DNA from: Bacteroidota bacterium
GTDB lineage: Bacteria; Bacteroidota; Bacteroidia; Chitinophagales; LD1
Direction: 5' to 3'
Assembly (NCBI GenBank): GCA_947457525.1
Contig: CANGXE010000018.1
Span: 1-12,680 of the forward strand
DNA length: 12,680 bases
Part shown: positions 1-7,961 of the stretch, in pieces
How the letters are laid out: each line of letters starts with the position of its first letter
Position numbering within the stretch: position 1 is the first letter of the stretch
Notes under the pieces: model-generated
The model's input: the letters and a program-made list of their open reading frames with translations, nothing else
The model's database searches: none
Told to the model about the DNA's origin: nothing
Made by a program: the position numbers and the translations under genes

Positions 1-468
1 GAGTTCATTTACACCTATGATGAAAACTATACACCAATTGACACGCTTACACAAATTATCACTCACAGCAACTCTACAATTGCCTTTTCACCTTCGGTCA
101 TCGCTTCGTTGGGCTTAACTATTCGTCCGCTAAAAGGTTTCGAACTTTCCTTAATCAACAAAGCCGTGAGCAAACAATACTTAGACAACACCTCTAACGA
201 AGACCGAAAGCTGAAACCATTTTACTACACTAACCTCCGCGCCAGCTATCAATTGCCGTTGCAGCGCACCGACAAGGAGATAAAATTCACCTTGCTTTGC
301 AATAACATCTTCAACAGTTTGTTCGAAAACAATGGTTATACTTTCAGCGAACGATACACTTACACCGATGAGTTCAATCAGTTACAAGTCACCCCAACAA
401 GCACCTACAACTACTATTACCCTCAAGCCGGATTCAACTTCTTAGTGGGAATGAATGTGCGGTTTTAG
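1..468 (+). CDS. TonB-dependent receptor, C-terminal fragment (5' end outside window)
   Basis: The open frame enters from the left edge and runs 155 codons to TAG, so this is the end of a longer gene and no start codon should be assigned. The residues alternate in the way of amphipathic outer-membrane beta strands and are rich in Tyr, Asn and Phe. LYS/LYT-type strands such as FYYTNLRASYQLPL and KFTLLCNNIFNSLFENNGYT match the late barrel strands of TonB-dependent receptors, where a segment resembling 'N(I/L)FN..Y..NGYT' is typical. The protein ends in GMNVRF, with a terminal Phe as expected for a BAM-recognised barrel. Family role: energised uptake of siderophores, vitamins or glycans across the outer membrane. 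The substrate cannot be told because plug and N-terminus are missing. It is convergent with the thioredoxin-fold gene. Confidence 0.85.
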   Translation, partial: EFIYTYDENYTPIDTLTQIITHSNSTIAFSPSVIASLGLTIRPLKGFELSLINKAVSKQYLDNTSNEDRKLKPFYYTNLRASYQLPLQRTDKEIKFTLLCNNIFNSLFENNGYTFSERYTYTDEFNQLQVTPTSTYNYYYPQAGFNFLVGMNVRF

Positions 469-549
469 TAGAGTGCTAGCCGAAAGCAGACACAACTCAT
501 ACTGACCTGGCATACATTTTTGTAATACTTACTTGCCATGCGATTACAT

Positions 550-583
550 AAAAAAGCCGATAGCTAGATCAACTATCGGCTTT
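550..583 (-). terminator. Intrinsic terminator ending the minus-strand envelope cluster (possibly bidirectional)
   Basis: An 11-bp perfect stem, AAAGCCGATAG (553-563) with CTATCGGCTTT (573-583), encloses a 9-nt loop. Read on the minus strand the stem runs into six T residues (550-555), and it begins 22 nt after the stop of the thioredoxin-fold gene, so it fits a Rho-independent terminator for that strand. On the plus strand only three T follow before a G, so termination of the receptor transcript there would be weaker. It lies 85 nt beyond the receptor stop, in the convergent gap 469-605, where I see no other feature. Confidence 0.8.
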
Positions 584-605
584 GCTTATAATGTAAATAG
601 GGTAA

Positions 606-1787
606 CTATTTCCCTATTTTCGCAATCGCTTCTTTGAGCGCTTGAGCAGAAGAATCTTTGATGTTTTCTTCTTGCGCGCGAATGATGGCGTAGTCGCAAG
701 CCTTAGAAGCTTCTTTATAGTTCTCTAATTTATAAAGCAAGTAAGCGTAAGTCAAATTGTAAGTGTACTTATTGTCTTTATTGATGGCTTCAAATGCCCA
801 TTTGCTGGCTTTAGTGAGTTGCGCTTTGTCCTCAATGTTGAGGTAATAATTCCAAGCGGCTTCATTCAATTCTTGTGGGGTGTAACTACCATTTTTCTTT
901 AGATAGCTAGTCGCAGTTTTATCATAGTTTACCCAATCGCCTACTTTTGAATAGTAGTTTAACGACATCTGTTGGATGCGTTCAGCGGAACCACTAGTTT
1001 TATTATTTTTCACCAACTCAATCGCGCGATTAAACAAAGCCGCATCGCCTTTATTAAAAGCTGCGTCATTCGCTGCTTTTTCGGCAATAGTGTTTAGCTT
1101 TTTATTGACTGCATCTTCGGACAAAGCGCTATTGAAAGCAGCTTTGTTTTTGATAATATAATTGAGTGAAGGCGCGTTAATGTCGTTGGTGACATTAAAA
1201 ATAGTGCGGGTGTGCTTGGCTTGCGCTAAATCTTTCTCGGTAAGTTTGCTCAAGTAAGCCTCTAATGCAGGGCCGGTGGGTTCATTAGCATTATTCAATG
1301 CTGAAACATAGTCCGACAAAAAGTTGACATCGCGATTGCCTTCGTCATACTGTTTGTGCATTCCGGCCAAAATACCCGGAGCCGGGTCGAGTGCTTTTTT
1401 ACCATTTTGAATAAGTCCTGCTGGATCAAGCCCTCCCACCACTTTGTGTACCACATCACCATTCCCGTTTAGCCAAAGTAAAGTCGGATAAGCACGTATA
1501 GCATACTTAGCTGCGAGATTTGGTCCTTCACCACGCTCCATGTCAAATTTGGTATTGATAAAACTCTTGTTGTAGTATTCCCCAACAGCAGGGTCGGGGA
1601 AAACCATTGACGACAAGCGTTTGCAAGGGCCACACCAAGTCGTAAAACAATCCATAAAGATTAGTTTATTCTGTGTTTTAGCCATTTTCAACACCTCCTC
1701 AAAACTTTTGTCGTGTTCGAACTCTATACCTTGAGCAGACACGTTTAGAGAGAAAAGAGTAACAAGAAAAAATGATAGATATTTCAT
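606..1787 (-). CDS. Secreted thioredoxin-fold protein with long helical C-terminal region
   Basis: A 393-residue protein starting at ATG 1787. A signal peptide (about 1-18, ending VSAQ) leads into a thioredoxin fold. The active site TTWCGPCK has cysteines 52 and 55, and the cis-proline is in AYPT (Pro101). An extra Cys47 sits five residues before the motif. From about 130 to the end the protein looks all-helical, and the last 80 residues (ALANE-free, Tyr/Ala-rich pairs such as YTYNLTYAYLLYKLENYKEA) resemble TPR-type helical hairpins. Family role: thiol-disulfide reductase or oxidase in the periplasm. The intact CGPC suggests activity, but the partner is unknown. The reading frame extends to a TTG at 1805, but that adds MIKLII before an already good signal peptide and would place the start inside a promoter-like -7 box, so the ATG is preferred. 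It lies 64 nt after murI and may be read from its own promoter. Confidence 0.85.
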   Translation of the reverse strand: MKYLSFFLVTLFSLNVSAQGIEFEHDKSFEEVLKMAKTQNKLIFMDCFTTWCGPCKRLSSMVFPDPAVGEYYNKSFINTKFDMERGEGPNLAAKYAIRAYPTLLWLNGNGDVVHKVVGGLDPAGLIQNGKKALDPAPGILAGMHKQYDEGNRDVNFLSDYVSALNNANEPTGPALEAYLSKLTEKDLAQAKHTRTIFNVTNDINAPSLNYIIKNKAAFNSALSEDAVNKKLNTIAEKAANDAAFNKGDAALFNRAIELVKNNKTSGSAERIQQMSLNYYSKVGDWVNYDKTATSYLKKNGSYTPQELNEAAWNYYLNIEDKAQLTKASKWAFEAINKDNKYTYNLTYAYLLYKLENYKEASKACDYAIIRAQEENIKDSSAQALKEAIAKIGK

Positions 1788-1802
1788 GATGATTAATTTT
1801 AT

Positions 1803-1832
1803 CAAAAATAGGAATTCTAAAATCGAGCCAAT
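1803..1832 (-). promoter_or_regulatory. Candidate Bacteroidota-type promoter for the thioredoxin-fold gene
   Basis: On the minus strand, TATTTTTG (1810-1803) is an exact match to the Bacteroidota -7 consensus TAnnTTTG. ATTG (1832-1829), 18 nt further upstream, is a three-of-four match to the -33 TTTG box. The expected transcription start would leave only a short leader of about 10 nt before ATG 1787. Seen by eye only. In AT-rich DNA such matches can arise by chance. Confidence 0.4.
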
Positions 1833-1851
1833 TGTTTTTATGGGTTATTGT

Positions 1852-2652
1852 TTAAATATGTTTTAACGACAGTTTTACTTCTTTGCCCCAGAAGATAGCA
1901 GTTGTTTTTGCAAACGACTCCGTATAATCCGACACATAAAACACATCTTCTACTTGTTTGCTTTCACTGGTCAAATTTTCTTTTTCTAATATGAGCTTGA
2001 GTTTGTTAGCCACTACTTCTGCCGAGTCGAATAATTTTACTCGATGCTGATAAAATTCATCAATCTCCTCCTTTATGAGCGGATAGTGCGTACACGCCAA
2101 AACTAACGCATCAATATCTTTCAATTGTTCATTAGCTAAATAGCTCTCCAAAATAGCATGACTGATTTTGTCGTTATAAAAACCTTCTTCAATCATAGAA
2201 GCCAACAATGGCGTAGCCAATGCCGCAAAAGGCAAGGATGGTTTTCTGCGAGTCAATTTTTCTTGATAAATGCCTGAGGCTACTGTAGTTTTTGTGGCAA
2301 TGATGCCGAGCTTATGAATATCATTGTCGGCAATAACCGCTTCAATCATGGGGTCAATGACGTTGATAATGGGCACCGTGCCTTTGTATTGGTCGCGCAA
2401 TAACTCATAAGCGGCAGCAGAGGCGGTGTTACAAGCAATGACAACGGCTTTACAGTTCTTTTCTTTGAGTAGAAAATCGGTAATGCCTAAGGCGTATGAA
2501 CGAATTAAATCAAATGATTTATCGCCATAAGGCAGATGAGCCGTGTCGCCAAAATAGACCAACTGTTCGTTGGGCAATAGGGTAGAAATAGCATTGGCGA
2601 CCGTTAAGCCGCCAATACCTGAATCAAATATACCAATAGGTTGATTGTTCAT
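1852..2652 (-). CDS. murI: Glutamate racemase
   Basis: A 266-residue cytosolic enzyme that interconverts L- and D-glutamate, supplying the D-glutamate of the peptidoglycan stem peptide. Length is normal for the family. Diagnostic motifs in order: IGIFDSGIGGLTV (6-18, substrate-binding Asp10/Ser11), YFGDTAHLPYG (33-43), VIACNTAS (71-78) with catalytic Cys74, and LACTHYPL (185-192) with catalytic Cys187 next to His189. Both catalytic cysteines are present, so the enzyme should be active. The start is ATG at 2652, only 20 nt after the stop of the third Skp-like gene, so it is probably cotranscribed with the chaperone genes. No sign of truncation. Confidence 0.97.
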   Translation of the reverse strand: MNNQPIGIFDSGIGGLTVANAISTLLPNEQLVYFGDTAHLPYGDKSFDLIRSYALGITDFLLKEKNCKAVVIACNTASAAAYELLRDQYKGTVPIINVIDPMIEAVIADNDIHKLGIIATKTTVASGIYQEKLTRRKPSLPFAALATPLLASMIEEGFYNDKISHAILESYLANEQLKDIDALVLACTHYPLIKEEIDEFYQHRVKLFDSAEVVANKLKLILEKENLTSESKQVEDVFYVSDYTESFAKTTAIFWGKEVKLSLKHI

Positions 2653-2672
2653 CGTTGAATAATCGTTTTCGA

Positions 2673-3209
2673 CTATTTGCCACCTGCCGGAGCAGGTGCG
2701 GCTGTTACGCCTAATTTTTTCATCACTAGGTCAGTAACATCGTTGCTTCCTTCCGGAAAGTAAACCAAAGAACTTACATCTAAAATGTAGGCGAAACCAT
2801 TAGCTGTAGCTACTTCTTTCACCGCTTTAGTGTATTTTTCTTGGATAGGTTTCAATTTATCGCCTTGCAATTTTTGCAAATCGCTTTCCATTTTGGTTTC
2901 AAAGTCACCAATACGCTTTTGCAAATCCATCACTTCTTGATATTTCACATCAATGATAGGGTCAGAAGCTGATTTGTCGTTGGCGAGGGCTTGTAGCTCT
3001 TTTGATTTTTTCTCATACTCAGCCATCATGCCTTGATAAACTTTGGCATACTCATCTTGCTTTTTTTCCAAGTCAGTGTTCATCTGCTTAGTTTCCGGCA
3101 TAGCTTGAATGATAGAGGCAGTGTTGATGTGACCGATTTTTTGTTGCGCGCTTACTGTGCCTGAAAAGGTAAAGATGGCTGCGATAACTCCTAAGATTGT
3201 CTTCTTCAT
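2673..3209 (-). CDS. Skp/OmpH-family periplasmic chaperone, third tandem copy
   Basis: A 178-residue OmpH/Skp-type protein. A signal peptide (about 1-21, ending VSAQ) is followed by the short beta segment QKIGHINTASIIQAMPE that opens the family. Next comes a charged coiled-coil arm (about 42-118, rich in Lys, Glu, Gln), then KLKPIQEKYTKAVKEVA and the closing beta segment FAYILDVSSLVYF. Family role: trimeric holdase that carries unfolded outer-membrane proteins through the periplasm to BAM. It ends in an Ala/Pro/Gly tail (AAPAPAGGK) not found in its two neighbours. It most resembles the middle copy (shared Q-QK-GHIN, EYEK-SKEL, KPI--KY-K, Y-FPE), which suggests these two arose by duplication. 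It lies 33 nt from the middle copy and 20 nt from murI, inside the same apparent operon. Confidence 0.92.
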   Translation of the reverse strand: MKKTILGVIAAIFTFSGTVSAQQKIGHINTASIIQAMPETKQMNTDLEKKQDEYAKVYQGMMAEYEKKSKELQALANDKSASDPIIDVKYQEVMDLQKRIGDFETKMESDLQKLQGDKLKPIQEKYTKAVKEVATANGFAYILDVSSLVYFPEGSNDVTDLVMKKLGVTAAPAPAGGK

Positions 3210-3242
3210 TTTTGTTTTTATTTATGCTTGATTTAATAGTGA

Positions 3243-3752
3243 CTAATTAATTCCCATTTTGTTTTTAACCAAACCCGTTATTTCTCCGGTGTTTTCCGGA
3301 TAGTAAACTACTGAGCCGGTAGCAATATCGAATATATATGTGTAATTGTTTTCTTTAGCTACAATGTCCACTATTTTGATGTATTTATCATTAATTGGCT
3401 TTATCAACTTAAACTGAAGTCGTTGAATTTCTTCTTCAATGCCAGCTTCATAAGCTTGAATGGCTTGACCCAAACTGTCCAGCTCCATCATTTGCTCTTC
3501 GCGCACGGCTTCCATCATGGCTGCACCGAATTCGTTCAGTTCTTTCGATTGCTTTTCGTACTCGGTATACATTCCTCTGAGTTTACCTTCTTGCTCTTTC
3601 TGTTTGCGTTGTAGCGAAGCTTTCATCTGCTTATACTCAGGCATCACATCTAAAATCTCTGTAGAATTGATATGACCATACTTTTGCTGTGCAGACAAAG
3701 TCAACGAACATAAAACAAAGAACAATAAGGCTAATCCGCTGATTTTTTTCAC
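3243..3752 (-). CDS. Skp/OmpH-family periplasmic chaperone, middle tandem copy
   Basis: A 169-residue Skp/OmpH protein with GTG start at 3752. An in-frame TAA lies eight codons upstream and no ATG is nearby, and the GTG gives a normal signal peptide (about 1-21, ending LSAQ). The mature part begins QKYGHINSTEILDVMPEYKQ, followed by a coiled-coil arm (about 38-115) with EYEKQSKEL, then LIKPINDKYIKIVDIVA and the closing strand YTYIFDIATGSVVYYPE. The arm holds an acidic, Met-rich stretch (AAMMEAVREEQMMELD) that differs from the third copy. Expected role: holding outer-membrane protein precursors for BamA. Spacing to the flanking copies is 34 and 33 nt. Substrate division among the three copies is not visible from sequence. 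Confidence 0.92.
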   Translation of the reverse strand: MKKISGLALLFFVLCSLTLSAQQKYGHINSTEILDVMPEYKQMKASLQRKQKEQEGKLRGMYTEYEKQSKELNEFGAAMMEAVREEQMMELDSLGQAIQAYEAGIEEEIQRLQFKLIKPINDKYIKIVDIVAKENNYTYIFDIATGSVVYYPENTGEITGLVKNKMGIN

Positions 3753-3786
3753 AATTGGGGCAAATATATCTTTTTAGATGGATTGG

Positions 3787-4314
3787 TTAATTACCGGCCG
3801 GTTTTAGTGAAACGCCAAGTGCCGCCAAAATATCATCGCTTTTATTCATTTTCTCACTAGCATAAAGCATAGATGGGCCACTCGAACGATCAAAAACGAA
3901 GTCAAACCCTTTTGCTACGGCATATTTTTGTACTTCGTTGTAAATCTTGTCTTGAATAGGTTTAATCAATTCTTGACGTTTTTTGAACAACTCTCCACTA
4001 GGGCCAAATTTGGTTTTCTGAAATTCTTTCACCTCTTTCTCTTTTGCTTCAATCTCTTTAATCTTTTGTTGTTTCATCGGCTCGGTCATCAACACCTGCT
4101 CGGCTTGAAACTGCTTGTAGGTATCGTCCACACTTTTCATTTTAGCTTCAACCTCTTTTTGCCAAGCAGCCGACACTTTATCCAATTCTTTCTGAGCTTC
4201 AGTGTAGCTGGTCAATTTACTTAAAATGTAATCCATGTCTACATACGCAAATTTTTGGGCGAAGGTAGATGCGCTCATGGTAAGCATCAAGCAAGCAACG
4301 ATTATCTTTTTCAT
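3787..4314 (-). CDS. Skp/OmpH-family periplasmic chaperone, first tandem copy
   Basis: A 175-residue Skp/OmpH protein starting at ATG 4314. The frame extends to a TTG at 4338, but this adds eight polar residues before a clean signal peptide (MKKIIVACLML...STFAQ), so the ATG is preferred. The mature protein opens with QKFAYVDMDYILSKL, has a long Lys/Glu/Gln coiled-coil arm (about 35-120), and closes with LIKPIQDKIYNEVQKYA and FDFVFDRSSGPSMLYAS. It is the most divergent of the three: it has YVDMDYIL in place of GHIN at the first strand and a different arm. It is nearest bamA (109 nt gap) and probably corresponds to the Skp-like gene normally found beside bamA in Bacteroidota. Role: periplasmic holdase for outer-membrane proteins. 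Confidence 0.92.
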   Translation of the reverse strand: MKKIIVACLMLTMSASTFAQKFAYVDMDYILSKLTSYTEAQKELDKVSAAWQKEVEAKMKSVDDTYKQFQAEQVLMTEPMKQQKIKEIEAKEKEVKEFQKTKFGPSGELFKKRQELIKPIQDKIYNEVQKYAVAKGFDFVFDRSSGPSMLYASEKMNKSDDILAALGVSLKPAGN

Positions 4315-4357
4315 AACTTTAGTTTTTATGTTTTGCAATTTAGACCAAGAATGCTGC

Positions 4358-4390
4358 CAAAGTAAAACTGCGTTTTGAAATTTTCACAAA
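4358..4390 (-). promoter_or_regulatory. Candidate promoter between bamA and the Skp-like genes
   Basis: In the 109-nt gap downstream of bamA, the minus strand reads TTTG (4390-4387), 21 nt, then TTACTTTG (4365-4358). This matches the -33 box exactly and the -7 box TAnnTTTG at all but one fixed position. The implied leader before ATG 4314 is about 36 nt. It would let the three chaperone genes and murI be transcribed apart from bamA. Weak evidence by eye only. Confidence 0.3.
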
Positions 4391-4423
4391 TTAAATTTTA
4401 AACCCATTATTAAAATTCGGTGA

Positions 4424-7111
4424 TTATTCCGGTTCTCTACCTAAGATAATACGGAAGGCACCATATTTAGCAAATATGTTTTTGCCGGTTGTCGGTAAGC
4501 CATAGCGCTCTTTATCAAAGCCTAAACCATAGTCAAAACCAAGCAAACCGAACATCGGCAAGAATACACGGATACCTAAACCTGCGGAGCGCGCCAAATC
4601 GTAAGGTTTATAATCTTTAGCACTTCTCCAATAGTTACCCGCGTCAGCAAAAAGCAATGCATAAATCGTTGCACTCTGACTACCTGAAAACAAGTAGCGC
4701 AACTCTACCGAATATTTGTTGTAGATAGGCACACCACCTTGGGTCAACACTGGATAACCGCGGAAAGAGATGATATCTCTACCCAACTGTTGCCCTTGGT
4801 TCATGTTGCTCAATCCATCACCACCAAATTCAATTCGCTCAAACGGAGAGTAGCCCAACTCCTTGTTATACAAGCCTAAGAAAGCCATGTTGGCCGATGC
4901 TTTGATGACTAACTTATTGTCTTTAGTCAATGGTGTATACCATTCAAAACCGAGTTTCCATTTGTGGAACTCTACGAATTTATAGCGATCAGAGTCCGGT
5001 AAATCAGGATTAGAGTAGTCTATATCTCTTCTGCCCGGGAAAATATTGGTGTAAGGCAATGTGGCTTTTACTTGGGCCATTACATACATTCCACGATTGA
5101 AAAAGGTCGGAGCCGACAAATCACGCGAGTCACGGGCAATCGTCAATTGGGCACTTAAGTTGTTAGAGCGACCATTGTTGAAAATGAATATACCCCCATA
5201 GTTGTCGAGAATATAGTGCTGATATTCAATACCCGCGGAAACCGTAAAAAAGTCATCCGGCCATTTCAAACGAGTAGTTAAGCCCAAGTAAACGCTGGTA
5301 GAAAAATACTTGCCGGTGATTTTGTTGGGCTCTGTAAAAGACCCAAACAAGTTGGCGCGTAAACGATTGAACGCAAAGTCTAATGAAAGTGGTTTTTTAC
5401 CGCCTAACCAAGGTTCAGTAAAGCTAACGTTATATGACTGTAATGAACGTCCGTTCGAGTTAACACGAATACCCAAACGCTGCCCATCACCCGATGGAAG
5501 AGGTGTCCATGCTTTTTTGTCAATAATATTTTTGATAGAGAAGTTGGTGAAGTTTACACCCAGCGTTCCAAACAAACCGCCCGTTCCGCCATTCACGTTG
5601 TTTCTACCGCCCCAACCTGCCGAAAGTTCTAATTGGTCAGATGGTTTTTCGGTCACACGATATTCTATGTCAACAGTTCCAGTTTCAGGGTTTGGAATAG
5701 GCACAACATCCAATTGTTGAGGGTCGAAATAGCCCAAGTTGACGATTTCGCGCTGTGAGCGGATAAGATCTGTTCGGCTAAATTTATTGCCGGGCAAGGT
5801 ACGCAACTCTCTACGAATTACTTTTTCATTGGTTTTGGTGTTGCCCAAAATGCGTACATCGCGGATAGTGGCTTGCGCGCCTTCGCTAATGCGTAACTCG
5901 ATATCAATAGAATCGCCAACAATGCTCACTTCAAGCGGAGTAACCGTGAAAAACAAATAGCCATCATCCATGTACAATGAACTCAAATCGCCTCCGTTTG
6001 GATTCATGAAAATGCGTTCATCCAACACTTTTTGGTTGTAGACTTCGCCTTTTTTGATATTAACGATTTTGTTCAACAATGAATCTGGGTACTTTGTATT
6101 GCCGTTGTAAAAAATATTGCGGAAATAGTATTTTCGACCTTCATCTACCGTAATGTCAATTTGCAAGTTTTTGCCGTTCACCAAATACACCGAATCGCGT
6201 ATGATTTTTGCATCTCTAAAACCTTTGGTGTTGTAAAAATCAATCAACTTCTTCTTATCGTCTTCGTATTTATCTTTCTTAAATTTGGACGACTTGAAAA
6301 CATTCAGATTTATGTGGCGGGAAGCATATTGTGCGGCTCGGATTACTGATAGATTGCCGGGTATTTGATACCACTTCACTTTTATAGAATCGCGAGCGAA
6401 GTTTTTCTTGAAGCGAAACAGACCGTCTAAATCAAACTTGATTTTCTCGTGCGTATCCTTAAGCTGTTTTTTAAGCTTTGACTCTGGCAATTCCCTGTTT
6501 CCGTAAACATTGATTTGGTCAATTTTTACCCGCGCTCCTTTTTTAATACCAATTTTTACAATGATGCTGTTCGTCAGCAAGGTGTCGGGCACTTCTTCCA
6601 CATTTACTTCTGTGGCCAAAAAGCCTTTCTCTGTAAAATAGTTTTTACAAGTATTGATCGTGATACTGCGCAAGTTTTCCGTAAAAATTTGTCCGGCTCG
6701 CAAATCCAATTTTTTGCGTAATTCTTCCGATTCGCCATTTTTCAATCCTTTCAACGAGTAGCGCGACACACGTGGGCGTTCTTCTACGTAAATCACCAAG
6801 TACATCTTTCCGGCTTCAATCTTCTCTGCATGAATAGTGATGTCGGTGAAAAGACGTTGTCGCCAAAGTGTTTTGATGGCTTTCGGAATAGCTTCACCCG
6901 GTACTTTGATTTTATCGCCCACCGCCAAGCCTGAAAGTGTAGCTAATATTTTCGCATCTAAAAATTTCGCCCCTTCCACTCGGATGGCTGCTATTTCATA
7001 TTCTCCTCCGCTGCCGTAGTCAAACGGCACGGGAAGCTCTTGCGCTTGTAACAGTAGCGGCAATGAAAGAGCCAAGCAAAATATATAACTTAAAAAGAGT
7101 TTGATTTTCAT
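4424..7111 (-). CDS. bamA: Outer membrane protein assembly factor BamA (Omp85 family)
   Basis: An 895-residue Omp85 protein, the central and essential component that folds and inserts beta-barrel proteins into the outer membrane. A signal peptide (about 1-24, ending LLQAQ) is followed by a short linker. Successive POTRA domains fill roughly residues 38-500; they can be recognised by repeated strands such as YEIAAIRVEGAKFLDAK, VKIDQINVYGNRELPE, YYFRNIFYNGNTKYPDSLL and ATIRDVRILGNTKTNEKVI. The 16-strand barrel fills the rest. The conserved loop-6 motif appears as SFRGY (Arg784), the Omp85 (V/F)RG(F/Y) signature. Longer than proteobacterial BamA (about 800), as is usual in Bacteroidota. The protein ends ...AFRIILGREPE, lacking a terminal aromatic residue. 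ATG 7111 overlaps the uppS stop by 4 bp (ATGA), so translation is probably coupled. Confidence 0.97.
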   Translation of the reverse strand: MKIKLFLSYIFCLALSLPLLLQAQELPVPFDYGSGGEYEIAAIRVEGAKFLDAKILATLSGLAVGDKIKVPGEAIPKAIKTLWRQRLFTDITIHAEKIEAGKMYLVIYVEERPRVSRYSLKGLKNGESEELRKKLDLRAGQIFTENLRSITINTCKNYFTEKGFLATEVNVEEVPDTLLTNSIIVKIGIKKGARVKIDQINVYGNRELPESKLKKQLKDTHEKIKFDLDGLFRFKKNFARDSIKVKWYQIPGNLSVIRAAQYASRHINLNVFKSSKFKKDKYEDDKKKLIDFYNTKGFRDAKIIRDSVYLVNGKNLQIDITVDEGRKYYFRNIFYNGNTKYPDSLLNKIVNIKKGEVYNQKVLDERIFMNPNGGDLSSLYMDDGYLFFTVTPLEVSIVGDSIDIELRISEGAQATIRDVRILGNTKTNEKVIRRELRTLPGNKFSRTDLIRSQREIVNLGYFDPQQLDVVPIPNPETGTVDIEYRVTEKPSDQLELSAGWGGRNNVNGGTGGLFGTLGVNFTNFSIKNIIDKKAWTPLPSGDGQRLGIRVNSNGRSLQSYNVSFTEPWLGGKKPLSLDFAFNRLRANLFGSFTEPNKITGKYFSTSVYLGLTTRLKWPDDFFTVSAGIEYQHYILDNYGGIFIFNNGRSNNLSAQLTIARDSRDLSAPTFFNRGMYVMAQVKATLPYTNIFPGRRDIDYSNPDLPDSDRYKFVEFHKWKLGFEWYTPLTKDNKLVIKASANMAFLGLYNKELGYSPFERIEFGGDGLSNMNQGQQLGRDIISFRGYPVLTQGGVPIYNKYSVELRYLFSGSQSATIYALLFADAGNYWRSAKDYKPYDLARSAGLGIRVFLPMFGLLGFDYGLGFDKERYGLPTTGKNIFAKYGAFRIILGREPE

Positions 7112-7854
7112 TGAGGGCTGAGTTGTTCGCTGGTTTTACCAAATCTGCGTTCGCGGTTTTGATAGTCTAAAAGGGCTTTGTAAAGTTCTTCTTTATTAAA
7201 TTCCGGCCACATCACTTCGGTAAAATAAAACTCGGAATAAGCCAATTGCCAAAGCAAGAAATTGCTGATGCGGTGCTCACCGCTGGTTCTGATGAGCAGT
7301 TCCGGGTCGGGCATGGCGGCAGTTTGCAAATTGGCGGCAATTAATTCTTCGGTGATTTGGTCGGTAGAAATGTTACCCAACTTCACTTCGTTGGCTATTT
7401 TTTTAAAGGCATTGATCAATTCACTTTTGCCGCTGTAGCTGAGTGCTAAAGTCAATTGCATGCGTTTGCAGTGAGCAGTTTTTGCGATAGTGTCGTGGAG
7501 TTCGGCTGCCACACTTTTCGGCAAAGCGTCAATATCGCCAATGGCGGACAAACGAATATCATTTTTAAGTAGCGTTTTCAATTCTCCGCCCATCGTTTTA
7601 AGCAAAAGTGTCATCAAAGCGCTCACTTCCAATTGCGGACGGCTCCAATTTTCGGTGCTGAAGGCATAAACCGTCAAATATTCCACGCCTAATTCTGCAC
7701 AAGCTTCCGCCACATCTCTCACAGATTGCACCCCATTGCGATGACCAAAAATCCGGTTTTCGCCCTTTTGTTTTGCCCAACGACCATTTCCGTCCATAAT
7801 GACGGCCACGTGGCGGGGCAATTTCTTAAGATCCAATTGTTGTTTTATACTCAC
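7108..7854 (-). CDS. uppS: Isoprenyl transferase, (2Z,6E)-undecaprenyl diphosphate synthase type
   Basis: A 248-residue cis-prenyltransferase. It condenses isopentenyl diphosphate units onto farnesyl diphosphate to make the C55 lipid carrier used for peptidoglycan and surface glycans; it acts at the cytoplasmic face of the inner membrane. Motifs: HVAVIMDGNGRWAK (15-28) with catalytic Asp21, GHRNG (37-41), YAFSTENW (64-71), and DPELLIRTSGEHRISNF (183-199) with diphosphate-binding Arg189, Arg195 and Ser197, followed by WPEF. All key residues are intact. The start is GTG at 7854: a TAA codon is directly before it in frame and the next in-frame ATG is inside the catalytic motif. It overlaps bamA by 4 bp. 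The 107-nt gap to porG contains a perfect -7-like box but no clear -33 partner. Confidence 0.96.
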   Translation of the reverse strand: MSIKQQLDLKKLPRHVAVIMDGNGRWAKQKGENRIFGHRNGVQSVRDVAEACAELGVEYLTVYAFSTENWSRPQLEVSALMTLLLKTMGGELKTLLKNDIRLSAIGDIDALPKSVAAELHDTIAKTAHCKRMQLTLALSYSGKSELINAFKKIANEVKLGNISTDQITEELIAANLQTAAMPDPELLIRTSGEHRISNFLLWQLAYSEFYFTEVMWPEFNKEELYKALLDYQNRERRFGKTSEQLSPQ

Positions 7855-7903
7855 TTAGCGAAGGTATAAACGAAGTTTGATTAATTTATTTTTTAAAAGC
7901 GGC

Positions 7904-7911
7904 CAAAGATA
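7904..7911 (-). promoter_or_regulatory. Possible -7 box upstream of uppS-bamA
   Basis: TATCTTTG on the minus strand matches the Bacteroidota -7 consensus TAnnTTTG exactly, about 50 nt upstream of the uppS GTG. I find no TTTG or TTG at the usual 17-23 nt spacing upstream, so it may be a chance match. Confidence 0.22.
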
Positions 7912-7961
7912 AGAAAAGACATGAGATAGAGGCAGACTATCAAAGTATAAGCCAATGTGCT

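Noticed and set aside
1788..1805. TTG-initiated upstream extension of the thioredoxin-fold gene
   Set aside because: It adds MIKLII in front of a complete signal peptide and overlaps the candidate -7 box; ATG 1787 is the better start.
3761..3768. Exact -7 box TATATTTG just upstream of the middle Skp-like gene (minus strand)
   Set aside because: It lies 8 nt from the GTG start and has no -33 partner, and the genes on both sides are 34 nt apart and apparently cotranscribed; probably chance.
3928..4224. Phe/Leu-rich plus-strand frame that looks like a membrane protein
   Set aside because: It is the complement of the Lys/Glu/Gln-rich coiled coil of the first Skp-like gene; AAG/GAA-type codons read backwards give Phe and Leu.
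5310..5720. 136-codon plus-strand frame inside bamA
   Set aside because: It lies antisense to a strongly conserved bamA region and its translation is low-complexity Pro/Ser/Phe with no family resemblance; a shadow frame.
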